64,000 nt of DNA from JAAYEL01 sp964345835 (GTDB lineage Bacteria > Bacillota > Clostridia > Tissierellales > Peptoniphilaceae). The first letter of the stretch is position 1. The number at the start of each line of letters is the position of its first letter. Shown here in pieces: positions 1-8,295 of this stretch. The notes beneath the pieces are model-generated. The model ran no database searches. It was not told the DNA's origin and worked only from the letters and a program-made list of their open reading frames with translations. The DNA lies in contig CAYFSL010000006.1 in the NCBI GenBank assembly GCA_964345835.1, forward strand, positions 3,822-67,821, written 5' to 3'. The position numbers were made by a program, and so were the translations under genes.

Positions 1-3000
1 CGATTACTAGAAGGCTTGCCCACAGGTAGGTTGTCGGCGGCATATAGGGGTCAAATAGGACTGAACCCGATGATAGGTAAAATATTATTATCGAGTGCAT
101 CCCCTTGCCAACTCCCATGCCCACTAGGATACCTACAAGGGTTAGGAAGTAATTTTCCTTAAATATATAGGAGCTGACTTCATTTGTCCTAAAGCCTAGG
201 ACTTTTATGGTTGAAATTTCTCTAACCCTTTCAGAAATATTTATATTTGTAAGGTTATAAAGGACAACAAAAGTTAATAAGGCGGCTACGGCAACAATAA
301 CCAGGATTACAAAGTTAAGTGAATCCGATATATTTTTAAGGCTTGTCTGCATGTCTGCTGTTGGTAAAAAGCTAATTCCTGAGTTGTATTCCATGATTTC
401 ACTTTGAAAAAGGCTCATACCATCGGTTGAGTTATCCTTTAGGATAACCAGGTTGCTGTTAGCTTTCTGGTCCTTTTTGATAAGGTCCTTAAAGGTTTTT
501 TCAGTCATATAGGCGGTATGACCAAAGTATTGCTCAGCTATTGCCTGGATTTCTAGTTCGTGGAGCTTTCCATTTGAGTCCTTGAAAGAAAATTTATCTC
601 CAACTTCCTTATTTAATACCATGGAAAGTTTTTCATTTATTATTAGCTTACCATCTTCAGGTTTATAGGCATTTTTACTAACCCTATCCCTAATATTAAT
701 GAAGTTCTTGAACCTGTCATAATCATCTATTGCCAAAATTTTTACATCTTCATCAAAATTTTGGGCATTTGTAAAAGTTCCAAGATCCATTATGACATCC
801 ATATTGTCCTTAGATCTTTCCCTAATTTTCTTCTTTAGGTCATCAATGTCTTTGGCTTTTTCATTATATATAACTTGGCCATCATACTTATAAAGGTCGC
901 CAAATTGTCTTGGGGCTACACTTCCTATAGAAGACTGGATGCCGAAGGCCATAGCTATAAGGCCAAAGCTACCTGCTACTCCGATGATTAGCATTATCAT
1001 ACGGATCTTGTGAAGGAAGATATTTCGTATGGATACCTTATTTAGGAAGGAAAGTCTTTTCCAAATAAAAGGAATCCTTTCAACCAAGACTCTTTTGGTC
1101 TTTTTAGGGGGTTCTGGCCTCATTAGTTGGGCAGGAGCCTCCTTTAACTTCTTATGGATACTAAAGTATACAGTCATTCCAACAATTAATATAGAGGTTA
1201 TGGTTATATAAATTGGCTTGTCATATTCTAAAATGCTTGTAACTATCTTTAGGTTTGTAGGGGATAGGTAGGCATTAATAATAGGTGGCAAGAGGATATA
1301 GTGACCTACTGCAATTCCAAGAAGGGACCCTAGAATGGCTGCGAGAACCCCATATATCATATATTTCGTCATTATATCAAAAGGTCCATAGCCCAAGGCC
1401 TTTAAGGTACCGATTTGAGTTCTTTCAGTATCTAGCATCCTAAGTATTGTAGTAAGAGTAACCAGGATGGCTACCAGGTAGAACATGGCTGTAAATATAT
1501 AAGAAATGGTGTTAAGGCTCTTTATTTCATCTATATATATGGAAAATGAAAGGTTATCATAGATTCCCTCAATCTTATGGGCGGGAATATTTATAGCCTC
1601 TAGCTCATCTTCTACATCCTTAACTTTAGCCTCAGCATCCCTTATCTTTTCCCAGGCATCCTTTGATTTATCATCGTACTCTTTTTTACCATCTTCATAT
1701 TCTTTTTTACCGTCATTATATTTTTTTAAGGACTCTTCATATTCTTTTTTACCATTGTTGAGTTTGATAAGTCCTTCCCTATATTCCTTTAGGCCCTTTT
1801 CGTAATCCTTTTTGGCTTTTTCAAGCTTAGCAAGTCCATCATTATACTCTTTTAATCCATCTTCATACGATTTTTTTGCATCAGAATATTTTTTATATCC
1901 TTCATTATAGGATTGTAAGCCGCTAGTATATTTGCTAAGACCAGCTTCATAGTCGGACTTAGCCTTATTAAGCTTCTTTATTCCATCATCGTACTTATCT
2001 TGGGCATCTTTTAGGTCTTGTTCCCCCTGCTTGTATTGTAGGAGTCCAGCTTTGTAGGTATTTAAGCCTTCATCATAGGCCTTTTGACCCTGGTCAAGTT
2101 CCTTTTTGGAATCATCAAGTTTTTTCTTAGCCTCATCAAGTTGGGTCTTTCCAGCTTCTAATTTAGGCTTTTCTTCATTTAACTTCTTAAGGGATTCATT
2201 AAGAAGCTTTTCCTTGTCTTCAAGATCTTTTTTTGAACTTATTATTTGGTCTTCACTAGCCTTGACTCTTTCTAGACCGGCCTCAATTTCAGCCATGTTT
2301 TTTTCTAGGTCATTAAGGCTTGCAAAGGCTTTTATGCCATCTTCAACCTGGGACTTTTCTTCTATTAGGGTAGTTTTCATAGTTTCAAGACCCTTTAGCT
2401 CCATTTCAGCCTTAGTTTTCTTTGCTTGTAAATCCGATTTTTCCGAATCTGTAAGGTCGGGGTTTTCAAGGGCCTTTTCTAAATTTAGTATTTCAGTATT
2501 TATTTCTTCAATCTTAGAATCAAGGTCTGTAATTGCGAGATTGATTTGAGACAATTTATCTTTTAGGCCATTTTCAGACTGACCAGCAAGCTTTTCTTTC
2601 AAATCTTTTATAGCTTGGCCAAGCATTTCCTTTTTACTAGTTAATTGGTCCTTTGCTTCTTTCAATTCCTTTTCTTTTATAGCTATTTGATTTTTCCCAT
2701 TAGCTACAGCCTTCAGACCATCTTGGACCTTATTCATGTTATCATCAAAGGCCTTCTTATTGACTTGGTAATTCTCTAGGTTCTTCTCGTATTGTTTAAG
2801 TCCTTCTTCGTACTTCTTTTTTCCAGCATCAAGGTCTTTTTTAGATTGGTCAAGGGTTGATTTCGCTTGGTCCAAATCTTTTTTTGACTCTGAAAGTTTG
2901 TCTTTGCCCTGGTCAAGTTCTTTTTTGCCAGAAGCAAGTTTTTCCTCATTTAAATCAATCTGTTTTTTACCCTTATCTAATTGCAACTTTGATTCATCTA

Positions 3001-4078
3001 ATTTCTTTTTAGAGTCGGAAAGTTTTTTTCCTGAATCATCAAGCTTTTTCTTACCATTATCAAGCTTAATCTTGGCCTCAGCTAGTTTCTTATCATTACT
3101 GCTTATTTGTTTTTTCCCATCATCTAACTTGGATTTGGCATCATTTAGTTTTTTTTCATTGTCATCTAATTCTTTTTTACCATCATCTAGTTTGATTTTG
3201 GCATCATCTAATTCTTTCTTAGCATCGTCAAGTTCTTTTTTACCATCAGCTAGTTCTTTTTTGCCGTCTGCTATTTTTTTCTTGCCATCTGCGATTTCCT
3301 CATTGGCTTCTTTTGTAATCTCTGCCTTAATCTCATCAGGCCTGTTTTTGAACCTTTCTTTTATTTCATCTACCTTGTCATTTTCCATAGCCTTGTATTC
3401 ATCGCTTGTGATATCAAGCTTACTCTTGTTCAGGTATTTAATTAGGGCATAGTCAGGGTATTTCTTATCTATAACGTCATCTAGGACCATGGCAAAATAG
3501 TCTGCCCCAGCTGTATCAAAGCCACCTCTTGTCAAGTTTATATAGTCGACAGAGTCGCCATAGCCAACAACAGTAAATTCAGTATTTGTAAGTAGATTTT
3601 TATCCCTTTCATCCTTTTTATTTTTAAGGCTTATCTTTTGCCCAATCATATCGCCCTTGTCTTCAAGGATTTTTGAATCAAGGAGGATTTCGGAGGACTT
3701 GTTGGGAAGTCTTCCTTTTCGAACAGTAAAAACATCTATTGTCTTTCCTGTAGACTTTAGGGAAAGGGTGAAGTCCTTGTCATTTACCTTAAAGGTCTCC
3801 TCCTTGGCAAATTCGACCCTCTTATCCCCGGCTAGATCATTTATAATTTTTAGGTCATCAGGTCTAATACCCGCATAGGACCTAATCCTTATATCGTGGA
3901 TATTATGGTCCCTAAGTCTATTTACAAGGCTTGCCTTCATGTTGGGCAAGACCATCTGAAGACCGATAAAGACCATGGTGCTAAGGGCGACCATCAAGAT
4001 TATGGCTAAGAAGCGACCAAATGATTTTTTTATTGTCCTGAAAGTATCCTTAAGTAAGGATGTTTTTCTTTTTTTCAT
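1..4078 (-). CDS. FtsX-type ABC transporter permease with giant heptad coiled coil (3' end outside window)
   Basis: The reading frame opens at ATG 4078 (AAGGAC ribosome binding site just upstream) and runs off the left edge without a stop, giving at least 1359 codons. The N-terminus (MKKRKTSLLKDTF...) leads into a membrane segment near residues 20-42. An extracytoplasmic MacB-like region follows to about residue 250. Residues about 250-825 are an almost uninterrupted coiled coil made of seven-residue units such as ADGKKEL and DDAKKEL. Then come FtsX-type membrane segments (about 845-950), a second extracytoplasmic domain and further membrane segments at the window edge. It pairs with the ATPase at 4191-4892, 112 bp upstream on the same strand. 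Large permeases of this layout are known in Firmicutes as putative exporters or envelope-remodelling transporters. The substrate is unknown. Confidence 0.88.
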   Translation of the reverse strand, partial: MKKRKTSLLKDTFRTIKKSFGRFLAIILMVALSTMVFIGLQMVLPNMKASLVNRLRDHNIHDIRIRSYAGIRPDDLKIINDLAGDKRVEFAKEETFKVNDKDFTLSLKSTGKTIDVFTVRKGRLPNKSSEILLDSKILEDKGDMIGQKISLKNKKDERDKNLLTNTEFTVVGYGDSVDYINLTRGGFDTAGADYFAMVLDDVIDKKYPDYALIKYLNKSKLDITSDEYKAMENDKVDEIKERFKNRPDEIKAEITKEANEEIADGKKKIADGKKELADGKKELDDAKKELDDAKIKLDDGKKELDDNEKKLNDAKSKLDDGKKQISSNDKKLAEAKIKLDNGKKKLDDSGKKLSDSKKKLDESKLQLDKGKKQIDLNEEKLASGKKELDQGKDKLSESKKDLDQAKSTLDQSKKDLDAGKKKYEEGLKQYEKNLENYQVNKKAFDDNMNKVQDGLKAVANGKNQIAIKEKELKEAKDQLTSKKEMLGQAIKDLKEKLAGQSENGLKDKLSQINLAITDLDSKIEEINTEILNLEKALENPDLTDSEKSDLQAKKTKAEMELKGLETMKTTLIEEKSQVEDGIKAFASLNDLEKNMAEIEAGLERVKASEDQIISSKKDLEDKEKLLNESLKKLNEEKPKLEAGKTQLDEAKKKLDDSKKELDQGQKAYDEGLNTYKAGLLQYKQGEQDLKDAQDKYDDGIKKLNKAKSDYEAGLSKYTSGLQSYNEGYKKYSDAKKSYEDGLKEYNDGLAKLEKAKKDYEKGLKEYREGLIKLNNGKKEYEESLKKYNDGKKEYEDGKKEYDDKSKDAWEKIRDAEAKVKDVEDELEAINIPAHKIEGIYDNLSFSIYIDEIKSLNTISYIFTAMFYLVAILVTLTTILRMLDTERTQIGTLKALGYGPFDIMTKYMIYGVLAAILGSLLGIAVGHYILLPPIINAYLSPTNLKIVTSILEYDKPIYITITSILIVGMTVYFSIHKKLKEAPAQLMRPEPPKKTKRVLVERIPFIWKRLSFLNKVSIRNIFLHKIRMIMLIIGVAGSFGLIAMAFGIQSSIGSVAPRQFGDLYKYDGQVIYNEKAKDIDDLKKKIRERSKDNMDVIMDLGTFTNAQNFDEDVKILAIDDYDRFKNFINIRDRVSKNAYKPEDGKLIINEKLSMVLNKEVGDKFSFKDSNGKLHELEIQAIAEQYFGHTAYMTEKTFKDLIKKDQKANSNLVILKDNSTDGMSLFQSEIMEYNSGISFLPTADMQTSLKNISDSLNFVILVIVAVAALLTFVVLYNLTNINISERVREISTIKVLGFRTNEVSSYIFKENYFLTLVGILVGMGVGKGMHSIIIFYLSSGSVLFDPYMPPTTYLWASLLVI

Positions 4079-4190
4079 GATTAAAGTCCTTTTTTGCATA
4101 TGGCATTTAAACTAAAAAATAATTCTATCGAAATGCCTTTAAAGATTTATATCGTCTTATACCTTTGATAAAGGTAAAGGTATCTTCCTC

Positions 4191-4892
4191 TTACCACTCT
4201 ATATCTTCAACGGGTATAGGTTCATCGTTTATTGTTACATCTACAACCTTGGCATCCCTAATCTCTATGACCTTGTCAGCCATAGGAGCTACTGCGGCAT
4301 TGTGGGTTATTACAATAACAGTTGTATTTAACCTCCTACAAGTATCGTGGAGGAGTTTTAGAATTTGCTTGCCCGTCTTGTAGTCTAGTGCTCCAGTAGG
4401 TTCGTCACAAAGAAGGAGTTTGGGATTTTTGGCAAGAGCCCTGGCTATTGCCACCCTTTGCTGCTCACCTCCTGATAGTTGTGAAGGAAAATTATCTACC
4501 CTTGTATCCAGACCAACGAGCTTTAAGACCTCTCTAGGGTCAAAGGCATCATCTGCAATCTGAGTAGCCATTTCAACATTTTCTAGGCTGGTTAGGTTGG
4601 GAATAAGATTATAAAATTGGAAGACAAAGCCTATATCATGCCTTCTATATTCTGTAAGTTGCTTATCGTTATAGGAGGATATTTCTTTTCCATCTATAAT
4701 TATCGTACCAGAATCGGAACTATCAAGTCCTCCTAGGATATTTAAAGTAGTTGACTTACCAGCACCAGAAGGTCCAACTACTATTACGAATTCACCCTCG
4801 TCTATATCGAAACTAACCCCATTGTTAGCGTGAATCTCGTTTTCGCCCATCCTATATATCTTATGAACATCTTTAAAACTAATGTATGCCAT
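4191..4892 (-). CDS. ABC transporter ATP-binding protein, MacB/LolD type
   Basis: A 233-residue cytoplasmic ATPase that should energise the FtsX-like permease encoded immediately downstream. Walker A is GPSGAGKST near residues 40-48, the signature is LSGGEQQR near 140, and Walker B is LLLCDEPTGALD near 160. The spacing and the GALD ending are typical of the MacB/LolD/FtsE subfamily, which works as a mechanotransmitter with FtsX-like permeases rather than as a classical importer. ATG 4892 is preceded by an AGAGGG-like site. The gene order ATPase then permease on the minus strand indicates a two-gene operon. The exact substrate cannot be read from the sequence. Confidence 0.93.
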   Translation of the reverse strand: MAYISFKDVHKIYRMGENEIHANNGVSFDIDEGEFVIVVGPSGAGKSTTLNILGGLDSSDSGTIIIDGKEISSYNDKQLTEYRRHDIGFVFQFYNLIPNLTSLENVEMATQIADDAFDPREVLKLVGLDTRVDNFPSQLSGGEQQRVAIARALAKNPKLLLCDEPTGALDYKTGKQILKLLHDTCRRLNTTVIVITHNAAVAPMADKVIEIRDAKVVDVTINDEPIPVEDIEW

Positions 4893-5082
4893 ATAAACCC
4901 TCTCTTTTTATCTAATTTTATCTTTACCCACATTCTTAACAAAACTTCTTCATAATTTTGATACAAGTAAAGTGTAACCTATAAAATATAGAAAATAATA
5001 TTAAAATTATAAAAACTTATATTCATCCAATTGCTATATAATAATTATAGTATGAATTATAAATTTGTAAAAGGGGGACATT

Positions 5083-6495
5083 ATGTCAGATAGAGACAGA
5101 GATGACAATTTTTTTAATTGGCTATATGATGACCAAGATAAATATAATAATTATGATGAGGATATAGATAGGAAGGGCTCAGACAATGTAGGTTATAGGG
5201 AAAGTTCATCCTATAAAGATGATAATTTCTCCTATGACCATGACGACTCGGAAGAAAGTTACTATTATAATGATAGATATAAAACAGAAGAAAGTCCTGA
5301 AGTAATAGAAGCTAGGTTAAAGGCTTATGTTGATTCTAAGATAAAAAAGGAAAGGCCAAGGCATAGGTGGCTTAAGGCGGTAGCCCTTATCCTAGTTGGG
5401 GCTATATTAGGGTCTTTTATCGGAATGTACTATCCTTCAAAGTTAGGCCTTTTAGGGGCGCCAAAGACAGCTAGTGCGAATGAGACCGCCAGTCAGGATA
5501 ACAAGTCAACCACCGTAAGCATTTCCACCAAGGAGGAATCTAATGTAGAAAGTGCCGTTGCAAAGAAATCTACTCCATCGGTAGTTGGAATTACGGTAAA
5601 TATAAAGAGAAGCGGTGGTATGTTTTTTGAAAGAGAGGTCCAAGGTCAGTCAATAGGGTCGGGTGTCATTGTAAGTTCTGATGGATATATACTTACAAAT
5701 GCCCATGTAGTAGCCGAGGCTTCTGATTCTAATGGGGTTGAGGTCCTATTTCACAACAATAAAAAGTCCAAGGGTAGGGTATTATGGAAAGATTCAACCC
5801 TGGATTTAGCAATAGTGAAGGTAGAAGAAAAAGGTCTACAAGCTATAGAACTTGGGGATTCGAGTAAAGTTGTGGTTGGTGACAAGGCCATTGCCATAGG
5901 TAACCCAGTTGGTTTAAATCTTCAATCAACCCTAACATCAGGCTATATTTCAGGATTGAATAGGTCTATTAGTCTACAGGAAGGGTCTATCCTTGATGGC
6001 CTATTCCAAACAGATGCCGCCATAAATTCAGGTAACTCTGGAGGGGCTCTTTTAGATAAGGAAGGTAAATTGATAGGTATAAACACCGCCAAGGTTCAAA
6101 GTACGGATGGGATTGGATTTGCAATACCTATAAATGTTGCAAAGCCTATAATTGATTCATTTATTAAGAATGGAAGCTTTACCTCCGTTCAGCTAGGGAT
6201 TAGGGGGATAGACCTAGATATATATAAACAATATAGACAGGTTAAACCTGAATATGAAGACTACCAGGGAGTAATGGTCGTAGAGTTGCAAGATAGGGGG
6301 AATGCACAAAAAGCAGGACTCGAAGAGGGGGACATAATCATATCTATAAACGGAAATAAAGTTGAATCTATGAATAGCTTAAAGCAAAATCTTTTATCTT
6401 TGGGGGAAGGAGATAGCACAAGACTCATAGTCCTAAGAGATGGTAAAGAAAAGACAATAGAACTTACATTTTCCAGCCCTGGTCCAAATATTTAA
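5083..6495 (+). CDS. htrA: HtrA/DegP-like membrane-anchored serine protease with PDZ domain
   Basis: A 470-residue trypsin-like protease for surface protein quality control. Residues 1-90 form an acidic, Asp/Tyr-rich cytoplasmic tail. One transmembrane helix (about 96-117) anchors the protein so that the protease faces outward. The catalytic triad is visible: His208 in TNAHVV, Asp241 in STLDLAIV and Ser319 in the GNSGGA motif. A single PDZ domain occupies about 375-460. This matches HtrA/YyxA of Firmicutes in length and domain order. The start ATG is preceded by AAAGGGGGA. It is divergent from the ABC ATPase gene, with 190 bp of AT-rich promoter region between them, and is followed after 21 bp by an unknown gene. 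Confidence 0.94.
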   Translation: MSDRDRDDNFFNWLYDDQDKYNNYDEDIDRKGSDNVGYRESSSYKDDNFSYDHDDSEESYYYNDRYKTEESPEVIEARLKAYVDSKIKKERPRHRWLKAVALILVGAILGSFIGMYYPSKLGLLGAPKTASANETASQDNKSTTVSISTKEESNVESAVAKKSTPSVVGITVNIKRSGGMFFEREVQGQSIGSGVIVSSDGYILTNAHVVAEASDSNGVEVLFHNNKKSKGRVLWKDSTLDLAIVKVEEKGLQAIELGDSSKVVVGDKAIAIGNPVGLNLQSTLTSGYISGLNRSISLQEGSILDGLFQTDAAINSGNSGGALLDKEGKLIGINTAKVQSTDGIGFAIPINVAKPIIDSFIKNGSFTSVQLGIRGIDLDIYKQYRQVKPEYEDYQGVMVVELQDRGNAQKAGLEEGDIIISINGNKVESMNSLKQNLLSLGEGDSTRLIVLRDGKEKTIELTFSSPGPNI

Positions 6496-6516
6496 TTTAC
6501 TGGGGAGGATGGACAG

Positions 6517-7194
6517 GTGTTTTCGATAAGACAGGAATATATATACGAGGAAGAGGTCAAGTATTTTGATTTAGAGAGGGAAAATATTGAAGAATTCAAG
6601 GAAGCCTACAATACTCTAGCCCCACAAGCCATTGACCTTGGTCCCTCCTACCTGGAAGAGGGAAAGCTTTCAGCTAGGATATTCATAGATATTCATTATT
6701 CCTCTCGGGAAGATTACATTAAGAAGAGAGGATTAGTAAAGGCTCTAGCTCCAGTTGTTGAGATAGTCATGGATAGGTCCATCAGCGATTTTGATGAGGC
6801 CTATCTGATTAATTATAGAAAAGAAGGTTTTATCTTCGAAGAAGGGAAAGATCTATTTAGAATTTCTTTAGGGGACTCAAATGTAAGAGACTTTTCACTC
6901 GCAATCATAAGTCTTTATTATGCATTTATTTATAACAAGGCTTTAGTGGATAAATACTTGGAAAAATTTGCCATGATAAATGATAGAATAATAGATGGCG
7001 GCTTTAATTCAGCTTCATTTAATGGACTTCAGGGCTATTATTTTTCCTCATATTTTATCAAGTGGATATTGGATCTAATAGAGGATGCCCTTGAAGCGGG
7101 ACTTATAGAAAAGCCTGAAATCAAGCCTTTATACGATTTAATAAATAACTTAGACAACCCTAAGGATAGGATATTAGCGACTAGAAAATATTAA
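6517..7194 (+). CDS. Conserved-looking hypothetical protein (GTG start)
   Basis: A 225-residue soluble protein that I do not recognise. It starts at GTG 6517, with GGGGAGG about 10 nt upstream. No earlier in-frame ATG exists after the htrA stop, and the 21-bp gap to htrA suggests co-transcription. The sequence is rich in acidic residues and aromatics, has no signal peptide or membrane helix, and ends with an alpha-helical stretch (about 160-225). No catalytic motif is evident. Codon use resembles its neighbours. The gene is followed by the DnaA-box-bearing spacer upstream of hpf. Confidence 0.75.
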   Translation: MFSIRQEYIYEEEVKYFDLERENIEEFKEAYNTLAPQAIDLGPSYLEEGKLSARIFIDIHYSSREDYIKKRGLVKALAPVVEIVMDRSISDFDEAYLINYRKEGFIFEEGKDLFRISLGDSNVRDFSLAIISLYYAFIYNKALVDKYLEKFAMINDRIIDGGFNSASFNGLQGYYFSSYFIKWILDLIEDALEAGLIEKPEIKPLYDLINNLDNPKDRILATRKY

Positions 7195-7282
7195 TAATAA
7201 ACTTTCAGCAATATTTGCATGTAAAATACTTTTCCAACATAAAATCCACAGAAAATTCGATTTAAAAGCCCATAAAGCTGGC

Positions 7283-7368
7283 TTATCCACAAGTTATACA
7301 CAAAATTGTGGATAACTTTATCTTGATAAGTCGATTTATAATTATAAACTTTATTAAATTGTGGATAA
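7283..7368. promoter_or_regulatory. Cluster of four DnaA-box-like sites upstream of hpf
   Basis: Seen in the sequence: TTATCCACA at 7283-7291, TTATACACA at 7294-7302, and the reverse complement TGTGGATAA at 7307-7315 and 7360-7368. Three of the four are perfect matches to the classical DnaA box and the fourth fits the relaxed form TTWTNCACA. They lie in an AT-rich 264-bp spacer between the unknown gene ending at 7194 and hpf at 7459. No dnaA, dnaN or rpmH is nearby, so a DnaA-responsive promoter or a titration cluster is more likely than the main origin. Confidence 0.7.
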
Positions 7369-7392
7369 GTGTTTTTTACGAGTTAATTTTTC

Positions 7393-7418
7393 TTTAACTT
7401 TGTTAATTCAAAGTTAAA
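7393..7418. promoter_or_regulatory. Perfect 10-bp inverted repeat in the hpf leader
   Basis: TTTAACTTTG (7393-7402) and CAAAGTTAAA (7409-7418) form a perfect palindrome with a 6-nt centre, ending 40 nt before the hpf start. There is no U-tract on either strand, so it does not look like a terminator. It could be a repressor operator or a leader hairpin. Confidence 0.5.
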
Positions 7419-7458
7419 ATGGGTAATAAAAAATTAACAACCAAATAAGGAGGGTACC

Positions 7459-7992
7459 ATGAATATTAATTACGTTGGAAAAAATATTACGATAAGAGAA
7501 AATTTCAAGCAAGTTGTCGACAAGAAACTACAAAGGCTTGATAAATTCTTTGATGATGATGTTGAAGCTAAGGCTACATTTTCAACAGTAGGTAACTTCA
7601 AAACAGTTGAGGTCACAATTTGGTTGAAGTCAGGTCCTATAATCAGGACTGAAGAAACATCTGATGATATGTTAACTTCAGTGGATATGGCGGTTGAATC
7701 CTTAGACAATCAATTGAGAAAGTATAAGACTAAACTAAAAGCTAAAAGGGCTGAATCTATCAGATATGACCAAGTTATTGAAGATGAAGACACAATTGCA
7801 GAAGACGAAAAGCCTAATATTGTAAAGGTAAAGACTATTGGCTTGAAGCCGATGTTTGTAGAAGATGCTGTCCTTCAAATGGAACTTTTAGGTCACAACT
7901 TCTTTGTATACCACGATGCAGAAACCGACTTGGTATCAGTTGTCTACAAGAGAAATGATGGCAACTTCGGTTTGATTGAGCCAAGAAGATAG
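7459..7992 (+). CDS. hpf: Ribosome hibernation promoting factor, long form
   Basis: A 177-residue protein that binds the 30S decoding region and drives formation of inactive 100S ribosome dimers in stationary phase or stress. The N-terminal beta-alpha-beta domain (MNINYVGKNITIRENFKQVV..., about 1-100) is the HPF/YfiA ribosome-binding fold. After an acidic linker, the C-terminal domain (about 122-177, KVKTIGLKPMFVEDAVLQME...) is the dimerisation domain found only in long HPF of Firmicutes and relatives. Ribosome binding site GGAGGG lies 6 nt before ATG. The upstream spacer carries DnaA-box-like sites and a palindrome. Placement directly upstream of secA is common in Firmicutes. Confidence 0.95.
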   Translation: MNINYVGKNITIRENFKQVVDKKLQRLDKFFDDDVEAKATFSTVGNFKTVEVTIWLKSGPIIRTEETSDDMLTSVDMAVESLDNQLRKYKTKLKAKRAESIRYDQVIEDEDTIAEDEKPNIVKVKTIGLKPMFVEDAVLQMELLGHNFFVYHDAETDLVSVVYKRNDGNFGLIEPRR

Positions 7993-8117
7993 GCTTTTAT
8001 CTTATATATTATTAGATATTTATTAAAATACAATTTAATATAAATACCAGTTATTTTAAGATAAATAATTATAGAGGTCTTGTTAGGATAATGGATAAGA
8101 CCTAGGTTAATTCATTT

Positions 8118-8193
8118 AGGACTAGATGAGAATTACCCACTTGATATGAAGCTAAAAGCTAGTTTATAGGGGGATTGAGATCTAGTCCTTTTT
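8118..8193 (+). terminator. Long stem-loop with U-tract, probable hpf terminator
   Basis: AGGACTAGAT (8118-8127) pairs perfectly with ATCTAGTCCT (8180-8189), followed by TTTT. The 52-nt interior has further pairing potential (AATTACCC against GGGGGATT, and a small AGCTaaaAGCT hairpin). It may be a terminator for hpf. The large, partly paired interior leaves room for a small structured RNA. Confidence 0.5.
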
Positions 8194-8197
8194 ATAT

Positions 8198-8225
8198 GGC
8201 TCTTTGCCAAATAGTGTTGGTGAAG
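8198..8225 (-). repeat. IS-end-like dispersed repeat, copy 1
   Basis: The 28-bp sequence starting GGCTCTTTG and ending TGTTGGTGAAG matches 27 of 28 positions of the reverse complement of the copy at 63244-63275, and is closely related to 38532-38563. No transposase lies beside it. The form resembles a terminal inverted repeat of ISL3-type elements; that family assignment is from memory and unverified. Confidence 0.6.
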
Positions 8226-8244
8226 GCTAGTAATATTGTATGAT
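8217..8244 (+). promoter_or_regulatory. Probable secA promoter
   Basis: TTGGTG (8217-8222), a 16-bp spacer and TATGAT (8239-8244) lie 51 bp before the secA start. The -35 box falls inside the dispersed repeat. The prediction is by consensus only. Confidence 0.4.
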
Positions 8245-8295
8245 TGGCCTAAAAATGATAATATATAGGTTAGGTAAAAAATATAAGGAGATAAC

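Larger units (their letters stand above)
7993..8295. other. 303-bp spacer between hpf and secA
   Basis: Holds no convincing ORF. It contains a long imperfect stem-loop (8118-8193), an IS-end-like repeat (8198-8225) and the probable secA promoter (8217-8244), each listed separately. The remaining 125 bp after hpf are AT-rich and show nothing I can name. Confidence 0.6.

Noticed and set aside
2106..3452. Plus-strand ORFs of 147 and 184 residues, Ser/Phe/Leu-rich
   Set aside because: They are the antisense reading of the Lys/Asp heptad repeats of the minus-strand permease. The composition is an artefact and no ribosome binding sites are present.
7195..7458. Main chromosomal origin of replication
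   Set aside because: DnaA-box-like sites are present, but dnaA, dnaN, rpmH, gyrB and recF are not nearby. Without genome skew data the stronger claim is not justified.
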